A stretch of 64,000 nt of DNA from Erythroxylum novogranatense (Eukaryota > Streptophyta > Magnoliopsida > Malpighiales > Erythroxylaceae): positions 1,103,501-1,167,500 of the forward strand of contig JAIWQS010000236.1 of assembly GCA_029891385.1 (NCBI GenBank). Direction: 5' to 3'. This document shows positions 1-13,503 of the stretch, piece after piece. The translations under genes were made by a program, and so were the position numbers. Position 1 is the first letter of the stretch. Every line of letters starts with the position of its first letter. The notes under the pieces were generated by a model. The model was given only the letters and a program-made list of their open reading frames with translations. It had not been told where the DNA came from and did no database searches.

Positions 1-2485
1 TGCTTCAATTTGACTTTGCTTCTCTCTTCCAATTTAACAAAACCTAAACCATAATAATCCAAATTCACATCATAAATAGCATAATTTTCAAAATTAACTT
101 AGGAATTCACCAATTTACCATAATTCTAAGCTATTTCAATCTCCAATTTTGAAAATCCCCAATTTTCAAAATTGGCCTAAACCAATACACCCAAATTCAA
201 TCTCATAAAACATAATTTCTTCAAAATTGATTTCACATTTCATCAATTCCCACTCTTAATTATGATTCTACACCATTAATTCACAAAAACCCCAAAATTC
301 CTAATTTGGCCTAAACTCCAAATTTACAAATTTTCAAATTAAACTTCACCTAAAGCATAAACATCAAAATTAACTTAGGATATCTCAAATTCATCACTAA
401 TTCAATCTATCTAAATCATCAATTTCACAAAACCCCAATTTCAAAATTTGACATAAACTCAAATTTTCAATTTATCCAAAATTAAACATAATTATAGCCT
501 AATCTCTTCAATTAATCATGGATAAACTAAATCCATAACCATTCCAAGCTTAATCAACCATCAAACAAATCAAAAACTCAAAAACTCAAGCTTTCTCTCT
601 CTTACCTTCTCTCTCTTCATTTCGAATTTGTTGGATGCCATGGAGCTTTCACCTTTTTTCCTCTTTCCCTTGAAAACAAACGAAAATGGCTGGAAACCCA
701 TGAAAAAACGAACTTGCATCACTCTTCTTCTTCTCCTTCCATAACCGATTGCTTCCTTCTCTTCTTCTCCAACGTTTCTTCTTCTCCTTCTTCTAATTTT
801 CGAAAATCTCTGCTGGCTTAAGGGAGTAAAACGACAGCCTATATGGTGTTCTGCCATGTCATTTAATGAGGGTAAATGACCATTTTGCCCCTCACTTGTT
901 AGCTTATTTCCAAAATTGCCCTTGCAGGAATTTGAAAAACTGTCACCTTGCGATCTGATTTTGGGCAACTAAACGAAATAATTTGGACAAACTTTCTTCT
1001 TGAAAATTGTTTCTCTTGATCTTACGAATCCAACGCCACTAACGGCGCTCAATTCGGATCTAAAACGAAGAAGTTATGGCCGAATTACTAACTGACCTGC
1101 ACAAAATCCAAAACTGAACTTTAACATAACTTCAGTCCAGAATTTGACAATCTTAGGGATGGAATTAAATTTCGATCCCTTCATAAGAGTTGTAGCCCTA
1201 TGTTTTAACTTTATTTTCCCTCAAGAATCAACTCAATCGGAGTTGTACATCTCCCAAAAATCGCAAAATACTGAACCATGTTCAGAAAATTATCCAACTT
1301 ACAACCTATAGCCCATCTCTTACTTTAGTTCAATCAATCTCTTTCCATTTAATCTCCTAAAAATCATAATTCTTCATAAACATGAACGCAATTGTCTTAG
1401 GAATCCAACGCTTCAAGAATCAAATCAATCGGATGTCGGACGAAAGATTTATAACAAAAGATTGCAAAAGGTCTGAGTTCGCAAAAGTTACAAAACCTTA
1501 AATACCCACCTATAACTGAATTTTTGAAAATCATATCTCTTAATTCGAACTCGGAATTTGACGAATTTGGTGTCTATGGAAATATCAAAGGAAGCTCTAC
1601 AACTTCCCTGAAGTACTCAAAATCAAATTAGGTCTTTAAAGGAGTCAAAACCTCAATCAAAGATTCTATCCAAAACAGCTTTTCCTAAACGACTTCCAAT
1701 TTTTAATCGCTCATAACTCCTAGTCCCGATATCGAAAAATTACAAACTTTATGGCGTCGAAAAGATCGACATACAAGCTACAACTTTCAGTAAAGCCACT
1801 TTTTCCAAATTCCGACTAAATCCATACGACGAGTGGCCTCGAAGTATAGCACATGCAAATCTATACTTAATAACATTTTCAAAACAAAGCATATCTTCCG
1901 AAATTCATATCTCTCAATCCCGACATCGAAAAATAGCAAACTTTATGTCCACGAAAAGCTCTCGACAGAGGCTACAATTTTACGTTGATCATTTTCTCGG
2001 ATTTTGCCTCAATTAAAAAGTCAACTTTTTCCTCAAAGTCAAACTTCCAAGCCAACTTTGACTGATCATAACTCTCACTCCCGATATCGAAAAATATCAA
2101 ACTTTATATCTACGAAAAGCTCTTGACATAACCTACAAGTTTCATGTAGATCATTTTATCAAATTTTGCCTACATCAAAAGTCAACTCTCAAAGTCAAAC
2201 ATTTTCTCTCCAAAAAGTCAAACTTTCTAAATTCTTCAAATTTTCACACTTTTTCTCTTTAATTCTTGCTATTTAACTTCATTTCAATCAACTCATTCAC
2301 TTTCCTCTCATAATTCATATAAGTTCACTCAAATATCAAAGTCCTCAAAATTAAATAATTCATTTCTTATAAATTTTCTTAATTTCATCAAATTTCCTTA
2401 AATTCATAATTTTCTCACCAATTTCTTTCTCATTTAAAATTCATTTTAATATTTCTATTTTTCATCAAAAGTTCGGGGTCCAACA
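1..2485 (-). repeat. LTR copy 1 (partial, cut by window edge)
   Basis: This is the part of the first LTR that lies in the window. It ends on the plus strand in GGGGTCCAACA at 2485, which is the TGTTGGACC start of the LTR read on the minus strand. It aligns with 5113-7595 and 10236-12723. Around 588-810 there is a purine-rich block on the minus strand (GAAGAAG/GGAGAAG runs) that is kept in every copy. From about 1019 to 2150 the LTR contains several degenerate modules of roughly 160-190 bp, described in the findings. Confidence 0.85.
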
Positions 2486-3259
2486 TTTCTCCCCCTCTTA
2501 AAAGAATTTCGTCCTCGAAATTCACATTTAAGAACATAATATTTCTTATCTAATTCCTTCTCATAAATATTTCTCAATCTCTTCATAATTTCTCAATTCT
2601 TAAATCAATTTCTCCACCCAACATCATATCAAACTCACTAGTTCTATAACTCCATATTCTTTAACATTTTCCTTAACATTTTAAACAAGTCAATGGTCCA
2701 CGTCGTAATGACTCTTCATATGGATCAAAATCATCATTTCACTTAATCCTTTGAATTGTTATACACATTTCTCTATTAATTTATCTCATTATTCAAAATT
2801 TCATCTCACATATGCATATTCAAATCAATTCCTCCAAATTCATCATGTAATTCAAATCTAAATTTCCATTTTCACAATCCATCTAAATCAAACAATCAAT
2901 TAGGTTCTTCCCGATTCACCAAGAAATTCTAATCTCAAATTCTCATCTCTTAAGTGCATGCCCAAATCAAATTGCTATCATGAACTTCAAATCTCAAGTT
3001 CATTTACACACACCCAAAATCAATCAAAGTTCTTAACCTCACTCGGACAATCACTAATTCATTCTTAATAACCATATTGCCCAAGTATGATCATATCATT
3101 GGGCTCGACATTCTCATAAATTCAATTTTATCCTTATACACTCTCATCAATCTTATATGCCCGATTAAGACCATAGTACTAGGTTACGACACTTATCCAA
3201 AATTGCTCATGAAACAAACATATCGCCCAAGTTCATAATACGGGCTTTGATACCATATA
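2486..3259 (-). mobile_element. Core (internal domain) 1 of the non-autonomous gypsy-type element
   Basis: This is a 774-bp internal domain between two LTRs. On the minus strand it starts 4 bp after the LTR with a primer-binding site and ends in a polypurine tract (AAGAGGGGGAGAAA). Just before the tract the minus strand reads VNFEDEILLR, the usual last residues of chromovirus gypsy polyproteins. Nothing else coding is visible. The core therefore keeps the cis signals for reverse transcription but no enzymes, so it would depend on an autonomous relative. Confidence 0.8.
3242..3255 (-). other. Primer-binding site (initiator-Met tRNA type), core 1
   Basis: The minus strand reads TGGTATCAAAGCCC four bases after the LTR end. 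The usual plant initiator-Met primer-binding site is TGGTATCAGAGC, so there is one mismatch (A for G). The same variant is present in the other two cores at 8355-8368 and 13486-13499. Confidence 0.75.
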
Positions 3260-6200
3260 TGTTGGAACCCGATCCGAACCGGATCCCAACCGAAGACTAA
3301 GAGAAAATGGAAAATCGAAAGCTAAAAATCGCTAATCGAATACAAATCGAATCATCGAGCGAAACAAATACTCGGAAAGTTTGAATCGGACCGAATCGAT
3401 CAAACCGAAGGTAGCAAGCGGATCGAATCGGAAAATACAAAGCGGCGAGACAAACACTTAGCAAAGCGGATCCGATATCCGAGAACCAAAACCAGAGAAA
3501 ATGATCGAAGCGAACATAATCGCGTTGGAAACCTTATGACATTTCAAATCCGGTATAACATTTTTTTTATTCTTTCCTTTTTCTTTAATCAAACTCATTC
3601 AACATAAAAACAATCCCTACATTTCTATTCTTTCTCACTTCATCCATCTTAATCATTTCTTATACATTCATATAAATCCTCAAACTCATTTCTTTAAACC
3701 CATTTTACCAAATTTTCTGAAATTTCGGAAAGATAACTGTTGTATTTTGACACCCAAAAATTTAAAACAAAGCAAACGCACTTCTAATATCGTAATCCAT
3801 CCAATAACACAAAGCAACATCGGACCTCCGTCAGGCATCCAAACACCAATGAAACACAATCTTAATTCTAAACACTTCATAAATTCAATCCATAACCATC
3901 TCAACTCAAAATTTCAACCAATCCCAACCACATTCAAAATCCAATCTCATACATAAAGTATAATCATACTTATAACTCATTCCAACACAATACAATCTTA
4001 TACATTTACTGGCCACAAGCAAAACCATTCATATACAATCGGACTAAAATACACTTTACTAGCTTTCTAACTATCCATAAAGATCTAATACCACATCAAA
4101 CTTTAAACATACGAACATGCACAAGTCGGACTGTGATCATACTCGTCTTCCATCCGATCTCCTGCGTAAAAACCTGGAGATTTGGGGATGAAAGGGGGGG
4201 TGAGCTCGGAAGCTCGTGGATAATACATTTATAAACTGAACAATAAGCGAAAAATATTTTCTTTTTAAACTTTTCAAACTTTTTCAAAAATTTCCTATTT
4301 AAGCATTTATCCGAAATCGCATTTTCAAACTTTTCAAAACTTTCATAAATCTTCCGAAATTTCATGATTATAAATTTACTTTCTTATTTCTCAAAATCTT
4401 AAACCTTTTTCAAATCATGCACAACTTTAAATATGAATGCATCACATTATAAACACATCAAAACACATAACACATCGAATTGGTTTGGTTCGGTCTAACA
4501 GACGCATCGCACATTCTCAAGATAAGCCATGCGGTAAAGTGAACAGACGTACTACACTTTCCGCATAACGATCCAGGTGTAGCCATGAAAGGAGTCCGTA
4601 ATCGGATCTCCATTGCCTATTGCAGCAGTGGCGAAGGCTTAAGCAGTAGTAGAGGCAAATGACTCACAAAGGACGACCAAACCCACTTAACACATAACTA
4701 AAAAAAATTGATTGCTCAAGGCACCTTTTAAAATCTCTTGATTTTCATATTTTCAATTCATAACATCAAATTGTGTCATAAATGACACAAGCATAAAATC
4801 ACATAAAATCACATAATCATCTAATGCAATTCATAGCATCAAATTAATCACATAATAATCACATTCATGACAAAATATGCACTAATTTCTTTAAATCATA
4901 AATCAAATAATTTGAAACCCATGAAGTTCATAAGTCTTGTATTTCTTAAACTCATTTTCATCCTTTGAAATCATAATTTCAACTATTTACAATTTTTTTC
5001 AAACATTTTTTTCAACAATTGCTTTCTTTAATTTTTAAAAGTCACATTTAGCTTATAATTCAATAAATAAATATACTACCCACCTTATTTCCATGCAAGC
5101 AACTTGTCCAATGCTTCAATTTGACTTTTGCTTCTCTCTCTCTTCCAATTTAACAAAACCTAAACCATAATAATCTAAATTCACATCATAAATAGCATAA
5201 TTTTCAAAATTAACTTAGGAATTCACCAATTTACCATAATTCTAAGCTATTTCAATCTCCAGTTTGAAAATCCCCAATTTTCAAAATTGGCCTAAACCAA
5301 TACACCCAAATTCAATCTCATAAAACATAATTTCTTCAAAATTGATTTCACATTTCATCAATTCCCACTCTTAATTATGATTCTACACCATTAATTCACA
5401 AAACCCCAAAATTCCTAATTTGGCCTAAACTCCAAATTTACAAATTTTCAAATTAAACTTCACCTAAAGCATAAACATCAAAATTAACTTAGGATATCTC
5501 AAATTCATCACTAATTCAATCTATCTAAATCATCAATTTCACAAAACCCCAATTTCAAAATTTGACATAAACTCAAATTTTCAATTTATCCAAAATTAAA
5601 CATAATTATAGCCTAATCTCTTCAATTAATCATGGATAAACTAAATCCATAACCATTCCAAGCTTAATCAACCATCAAACAAATCAAAACTCAAAACTCA
5701 AGCTTTCTCTCTTACCTTCTCTCTCTTCATTTTGAATTTGTTGGATGCCATGGAGCTTTCACCTTCTTTTTTCCTCTTTCCCCCTTGAAAACAAACGAAA
5801 ATGGCTGGAAACCCATGAAAAAAACGAACTTGCATCACTCTTCTTCTTCTCCTTCCATAACCGATTGCTTCCTTCTCTTCTTCTCCAACGTTTCTTCTTC
5901 TCCCTTCTTCTAATTTTCGAAAATCTCTGCTGGCTTAAGGGAGTAAAAACGACAGCCTATATGGTGTTCTGCCATGTCATTTAATGAGGGGTAAATGACC
6001 ATTTTGCCCCTCACTTGTTAGCTTATTTCCAAAATTGCCCTTGCAGGAATTTGAAAAACTGTCACCTTGCGATCTGATTTTGGGCAACTAAACGAAATAA
6101 TTTGGACAAACTTTCTTCTTGAAAATTGTTTCTCTCGATCTTACGAATCCAACGCCACTAACGGCGCTCAATTCGGATCTAAAACGAAGAAGTTATGGCC

Positions 6201-7595
6201 GAATTACTAACTGACCTGCACAAAATCCAAAACTGAACTTTAACATAACTTCAGTCCAGAATTTGACAATCTTAGGGATGGAATTAAATTTCGATCCCTT
6301 CACAAGAGTTGTAGCCCTATGTTTTAAATTTATTTTCCCTCAAGAATCAACTCAATCGGAGTTGTACATCTCCCAAAAATTGCAAAATACTGAACCATGT
6401 TCAGAAAATTATCCAACTTACAACCTATAGCCCATCTCTTACTTTAGTTCAATCAATCTCTTTCCATTTAATCTCCTAAAAATCATAATTCTTCATAAAC
6501 ATGAACGCAATTGTCTTAGGAATCCAACGCTTCAAGAATCAAATCAATCGGATGTCGGATTTAAAGATTTATAACAAAAGATTGCAAAAGGTGGGAGTTC
6601 AAGCAAAGTTACAAAACCTTAAATACCCACCTATAACTGAATTTTTGAAAATCATATCTCTTAATTCGAACTCGGAATTTGACGAATTTGGTGTCTATGG
6701 AAATATCAAAGGAAGCTCTACAACTTCCTGAAGTACTCAAAATCAAATTAGGTCTTTAAAGAGTCAAAACCTCAATCAAAGATTCTATCCAAAATGACTT
6801 TTCCTAAACGACTTCCAATTTTAATCGCTCATAACTCCTAGTCCGATATCGAAAATTACAAACTTTATGGCGTCGAAAAGATCGACATACAAGCTACAAC
6901 TTTCAGTAAAGCCACTTTTTCCAAATTCGACTAAATCCATACGACGAGTGGCCTCAAGTATAGCACATGCAAATCTATACTTAATAACATTTTCAAACAA
7001 AGCATATCTTCAAATTCATATCTCTCAATCCCGACATCGAAAAATAGCAAACTTTATGTCCACGAAAAGCTCTCGACAGAGGCTACAATTTTCACGTTGA
7101 TCATTTTCTCGGATTTTGCCTCAATTAAAAAGTCAACTTTTTCCTCAAAGTCAAACTTCCAAGCCAACTTTGACTGATCATAACTCTCACTCCCGATATC
7201 GAAAAATATCAAACTTTATATCTAAGAAAAGCTCTTGACATAACCTACAAGTTTCATGTAGATCATTTTATCAAATTTTGCCTACATCAAAAGTCAACTC
7301 TCAAAGTCAAACATTCTCTCTCTAAAAAGTCAAACTTTCTAAATTCTTCAAATTTTCACACTTTTCTCTTTAATTCTTGCTATTTAACTTCATTTCAATC
7401 AACTCATTCACTTTCCTCTCATAATTCATATAAGTTCACTCAAATATCAAAGTCCTCAAAATTAAATAATTCATTTCTTATAAATTTTCTTAATTTCATC
7501 AAATTTCCTTAAATTCATAATTTTCTCACCAATTTCTTTCTCATTTAAAATTCATTTTAATATTTCTATTTTTCATCAAAAGTTCGGGTCCAACA
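3260..7595 (-). repeat. LTR copy 2 (full length, about 4.34 kb)
   Basis: A complete LTR that runs on the plus strand from TGTTGGAACCC to GGGTCCAACA, giving the TG...CA termini expected of an LTR. It differs from copies 1 and 3 by many small indels and by clustered CAG/CTG versus CG changes. At about 9305-9350 in copy 3 (4185-4220 here) the sequence has CTCACCCC next to a short GAGCTTCCGAGCTC inverted repeat. The chromovirus LTRs at 45840 and 54237 have a comparable GAGTTCGCAAACTCACCC, which supports a chromovirus relationship. Confidence 0.85.
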
Positions 7596-8372
7596 TTTCT
7601 CCCCTCTTAAAGAATTTCGTCCTCGAAATTCACATTTAAGAACATAATATTTCTTATCTAATTCCTTCTCATAAATATTTCTCAATCTCTTCATAATTTC
7701 TCAATTCTTAAATCAATTTCTCCACCCAACATCATATCAAACTCACTAGTTCTATAACTCCATATTCTTTAACATTTTTCCTTAACATTTTAAACAAGTC
7801 AATGGTCCACGTCGTAATGACTCTTCATATGGATCAAAATCATCATTTCACTTAATCCTTTGAATTGTTATACACATTTCTCTATCAATTTATCTCATTA
7901 TTCAAAATTTCATCTCACATATGCATATTCAAATCAATTCCTCCAAATTCATCATGTAATTCAAATCTAAATTTCCATTTTCACAATCCATCTAAATCAA
8001 ACAATCAATTAGGTTCTTCCCAATTCACCAAGAAATTCTAATCTCAAATTCTCATCTCTTAAGTGCATGCCCAAAATCAAATTGCTATCATGAACTTCAA
8101 ATCTCAAGTTCATTTACACACACCCAAAATCAATCAAAGTTCTTAACCTCACTCGGACAATCACTAATTCATTCTTAATAACCATATTGCCCAAGTATGA
8201 TCATAATCTTTGGGCTCGACATTCTCATAAATTCAATTTTATCCTTATACACTCTCATCAATCTTATATGCCCGATTAAGACCATAGTACTAGGTTCTGA
8301 CACTTATCCGAAAATTGCTCATGAAACAAACATATCGCCCAAGTTCATAATACTGGGCTTTGATACCATATA
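7596..8372 (-). mobile_element. Core (internal domain) 2 of the non-autonomous gypsy-type element
   Basis: A 777-bp repeat of core 1. It has the same primer-binding site at 8355-8368, the same 4-bp TATA spacer before the LTR, and the same polypurine tract and polyprotein tail at the other edge. No coding sequence was recognised. Both edges fall at the same places as in core 1, so the loss of gag-pol predates the array. Confidence 0.8.
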
Positions 8373-11300
8373 TGTTGGAACCCGATCCGGGAACCGGATC
8401 CCAACCGAAAGACGGAAGAGAAAATGGAAAATCGAAGCGAAAAAATCGCTAATCGAATACAAATCGAATCATCGAGCGAAACAAATACTCGGAAAGTTTG
8501 AATCGGACCGAATCGAATCAAACCGAAGGTAGCGAAGCGGATCGAATCGGAAAATACAAAGCGAAAGCGAGACAAACACTTAGCAAAGCGGATCCGATAT
8601 CCGAGAACCAAAACCGAGAGAAAATGATCGAGCGAACATAATCGCGTTGGAAACCTTATGACATTTCAAATCCGGTATAACATTTTTTATTCTTTCCTTT
8701 TTCTTTAATCAAACTCATTCAACATAAAACAATCCTACATTTCTATTCTTTCTCACTTCATCCATCTTAATCATTTCTTATACATTCATATAAATCCTCA
8801 AACTCATTTCTTTAAACCCATTTTACCGAAATTTTACTGAAATTTTTAAAAGATAACTACTGTATTTTGACAGCCCAAAAATTTAAAACAAAGCAAACGC
8901 ACTTCTAATATCGTAATCCATCCAATAACACAAAGCAACATCGGACCTCCGTCCGTAGGCATCCAAACACCAACAGAAACACAATCTTAATTCTAAACAC
9001 TTCATAAATTCAATCCATAACCATCTCAACTCAAAATTTCAACCAATCCCAACCACATTCAAAATCCAATCTCATACATAAAGTATAATCATACTTATAA
9101 CTCATTCCGAACACAATACAATCTTATACATTTACTGGCCACAAGCAAAACCATTCATATACAATCGGACTAAAATACACTTTACTAGCTTTCTAACTAT
9201 CCATAAAGATCTAATACCACATCAAACTTTAAACATACGAACATGCACAAGTCGATGTGATCATACTCGTCTTCCATCCGATCTCCAGTAAAAACACGGA
9301 GATTTGGGGATGAAAGGGGGGGTGAGCTCGGAAGCTCGTGGATAATACATTTATAAACTGAACAATAAGCGAAAAATATTTTCTTTTTAAACTTTTCAAA
9401 CTTTTTCAAAAATTTCCTATTTAAGCATTTATCCGAAATCGCATTTTCAAACTTTTCAAAACTTTCATAAATCTTCCAAATTTCATGATTATAAATTTAC
9501 TTTCTTATTTCTCAAAATCTTAAACCTTTTCAAATCATGCACAACTTTAAATATGAATGCATCACATTATAAACACATCAAAACACATAACACATCGAAT
9601 TGGTTTGGTTCGGTCTAATAGGACGCATCGCACATTCCGCAGATAACGGTCATGCGGTAGTGAACAGACGTACTACACTTTCTCGCATAACGATCCGGTG
9701 TAGCCATGAAAGGAGTCCGAATCGGATCTCCATTGCCTATGCAGTAATTTGGTAAGGCTTAAACAGTAGAGACAATACGACTCACAAAGGACCCGACCAA
9801 ACCCACTTAACACATAATCTAAAATGTAATTCAGATTGCTCAAGGCACCTTTTAAAATCTCTTGATTTTCATATTTTCAATTCATAACATCAAATTGTGT
9901 CATAAATGACAAGCATAAAATCACATAAAATCACATAATCATCTAATGCAATTCATAGCATCAAATTAATCACATAATAATCACATTCATGACAAAATAT
10001 GCACTAATTTCTTTAAATCATAAATCAAATAATTTGAAACCCATGAAGTTCATAAGTCTTGTATTTCTTAAACTCATTTTCATCCTTTGAAATCATAATT
10101 TCAACTATTTACAATTTTTTTCAAACATTTTTTTTCAACAATTGCTTTCTTTAATTTTAAAAAGTCACATTTAGCTTATAATTCAATAAATAAATATACT
10201 ACCCACCTTATTTCCATGCAAGCAACTTGTCCAATGCTTCAATTTGACTTTGCTTCTCTCTTCCAATTTAACAAAACCTAAACCATAATAATCCAAATTC
10301 ACATCATAAATAGCATAATTTTCAAAATTAACTTAGGAATTCACCAATTTACCATAATTCTAAGCTATTTCAATCTCCAATTTTGAAAATCCCCAATTTT
10401 CAAAATTGGCCTAAACCAATACACCCAAATTCAATCTCATAAAACATAATTTCTTCAAAATTGATTTCACATTTCATCAATTCCCACTCTTAATTATGAT
10501 TCTACACCATTAATTCACAAAAACCCCAAAATTCCTAATTTGGCCTAAACTCCAAATTTACAAATTTTCAAATTAAACTTCACCTAAAGCATAAACATCA
10601 AAATTAACTTAGGATATCTCAAATTCATCACTAATTCAATCTATCTAAATCATCAATTTCACAAAACCCCAATTTCAAAATTTGACATAAACTCAAATTT
10701 TCAATTTATCCAAAATTAAACATAATTATAGCCTAATCTCTTCAATTAATCATGGATAAACTAAATCCATAACCATTCCAAGCTTAATCAACCATCAAAC
10801 AAATCAAAAACTCAAAAACTCAAGCTTTCTCTCTCTTACCTTCTCTCTCTTCATTTTCGAATTTGTTGGATGCCATGGAGCTTTCACCTTCTTTTTTCCT
10901 CTTTCCCCCTTGAAAACAAACGAAAATGGCTGGAAACCCATGAAAAAAACGAACTTGCATCACTCTTCTTCTTCTCCTTCCATAACCGATTGCTTCCTTC
11001 TCTTCTTCTCCAACGTTTCTTCTTCTCCTTCTTCTAATTTTCAAAATCTCTGCTGGCTTAAGGAGTAAAACGACAGCCTATATGGTGTTCTGCCATGTCA
11101 TTTAATGAGGGGTAAATGACCATTTTGCCCCTCACTTGTTAGCTTATTTCCAAAATTGCCCTTGCAGGAATTTGAAAAACTGTCAACTTGCGATCTGATT
11201 TTGGGCAACTAACGAAATAATTTGGACAAACTTTCTTCTTAAAAATTGTTTCTCTCGATCTTACGAATCCAACGCCACTGACTGCGCTCAATTCGGATCT

Positions 11301-12723
11301 AAAGCGAAGAAGTTATGGCGAATTACTAATCGACCACACAAAATCCGAAACTGAACTTTAACATAACTTCAGTCCAGAATTTGACAATCTTAGGGATGGA
11401 ATTAAATTTCGATCCCTTCACAAGAGTTGTAGCCCTATGTTTTAACTTTATTTTCCCTTAAGAATCAACTCAATCGGAGTTGTACATCTCCCAAAAATCG
11501 CAAAATACTGAACCATGTTCAGAAAATTATCCAACTTACAACCTATAGCCCATCTCTTACTTTAGTTCAATCAATCTCTTTCCATTTAATCTCCTAAAAA
11601 TCATAATTCTTCATAAACATGAACGCAATTGTCTTAGGAATCCAACGCTTCAAGAATCAAATCAATCGGATGTCGGACGAAAGATTTATAACAAAAGATT
11701 GCAAAAGGGTCGGAGTTCAAGCAAAAGTTACAAAACCTTAAATACCCACCTATAACTGAATTTTTCGAAAATCATATCTCTTAATTCCGAACTCGGAATT
11801 TGACGAATTTGGTGTCTATGGAAATATCAAAGGAAGCTCTACAACTTCCCTGAAGTACTCAAAATCAAATTAGGTCTTTAAAGGAGTCAAAACCTCAATC
11901 AAAGATTCTATCCAAAACAGCTTTTCCTAAACGACTTCCAATTTTTAATCGCTCATAACTCCTAGTCCCGATATCGAAAAATTACAAACTTTATGGCGTC
12001 GAAAAGATCGACATACAAGCTACAACTTTCAGTAAAGCCACTTTTTCCAAATTCCGACTAAATCCATACGACGAGTGGCCTCAAGTATAGCACATGCAAA
12101 TCTATACTTAATAACATTTTCAAAACAAAGCATATCTTCCAAATTCATATCTCTCAATCCCGACATCGAAAAATAGCAAACTTTATGTCCACGAAAAGCT
12201 CTCGACAGAGGCTACAATTTTCACGTTGATCATTTTCTCGGATTTTGCCTCAATTAAAAGTCAACTTTTTCCTCAAAGTCAAACTTCCAAGCCAACTTTG
12301 ATCGATCATAACTCTCACTCCCGATATCGAAAATATCAAACTTTATATCTACGAAAAGCTCTTGACATAACCTACAAGTTTCATGTAGATCATTTTATCA
12401 AATTTTGCCTACATCAAAAGTCAACTCTCAAAGTCAAACATTCTCTCTCCAAAAAGTTAAACTTTCTAAATTCTTCAAATTTTCACACTTTTCTCTTTAA
12501 TTCTTGCTATTTAACTTCATTTCAATCAACTCATTCACTTTCCTCTCATAATTCATATAAGTTCACTCAAATATCAAAGTCCTCAAAATTAAATAATTCA
12601 TTTCTTATAAATTTTTCTTAATTTCATCAAATTTCCTTAAATTCATAATTTTCTCACCAATTTCTTTCTCATTTAAAATTCATTTTAATATTTCTATTTT
12701 TCATCAAAAGTTCGGGTCCAACA
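8373..12723 (-). repeat. LTR copy 3 (full length, about 4.35 kb)
   Basis: A complete LTR with TG...CA termini (TGTTGGAACCC at 8373, TCCAACA at 12723). The purine-rich minus-strand block is at about 10820-11040. Short reading frames here (for example on the minus strand at 10820-11044) recur in each LTR copy but shift frame between copies, so I do not call them genes. Confidence 0.85.
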
Positions 12724-13503
12724 TTTTCCCCTCTTAAAAGAATTTCGTCCTCGAAATTCACATTTAAGAACATAATATTTCTTATCTAATTCCTTCTCAT
12801 AAATATTTCTCAATCTCTTCATAATTTCTCAATTCTTAAATCAATTTCTCCACCCAACATCATATCAAACTCACTAGTTCTGTAACTCCATATTCTTTAA
12901 CATTTTTCCTTAACATTTTAAACAAGTCAATGGTCCACGTCGTAATGACTCTTCATATGGATCAAAATCATCATTTCACTTAATCCTTTGAATTGTTATA
13001 CACATTTCTCTATCAATTTATCTCATTATTCAAAAATTTCATCTCACATATGCATATTCGAAATCAATTCCTCCAAATTCATCATGTAATTCAAATCTAA
13101 ATTTCCATTTTCACAATCCATCTAAATCAAACAATCAATTAGGTTCTTCCCAATTCACCAAGAAATTCTAATCTCAAATTCTCATCTCTTAAGTGCATGC
13201 CCAAAATCAAATTGCTATCATGAACTTCAAATCTCAAGTTCATTTACACACACCCAAAATCAATCAAAGTTCTTAACCTCACTCAGACAATCACTAATTC
13301 ATTCTTAATAACCATATTGCCCAAGTATGATCATAATACTGGGCTCTGACATTCTCACAAATTCAATTTTTATCCTTATACACTCTCATCAATCTTATAT
13401 GCCCAGTTAAGACCATAGTACTGGGCTCTGACACTTATCCGAAAATTGCTCATGAAACAAACATATCGCCCAAGTTCATAATACTGGGCTTTGATACCAT
13501 ATA
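12724..13503 (-). mobile_element. Core (internal domain) 3 of the non-autonomous gypsy-type element
   Basis: A 780-bp third core with its primer-binding site at 13486-13499 and polypurine tract next to LTR copy 3. Compared with cores 1 and 2, this copy keeps CTG/CAG at sites where the others show CG (for example CTGACA versus CGACA near 13345), so it may be the most faithful reading of the core. Confidence 0.8.

Noticed and set aside
570..968. 132-codon minus-strand frame in the first large LTR
   Set aside because: The frame is not kept in the other LTR copies and its Arg-rich text comes from a purine-rich block.
12226..12621. 131-codon plus-strand frame in LTR copy 3
   Set aside because: The sequence is LTR interior on the opposite strand, the composition is low complexity, and the frame is absent from the other LTR copies.
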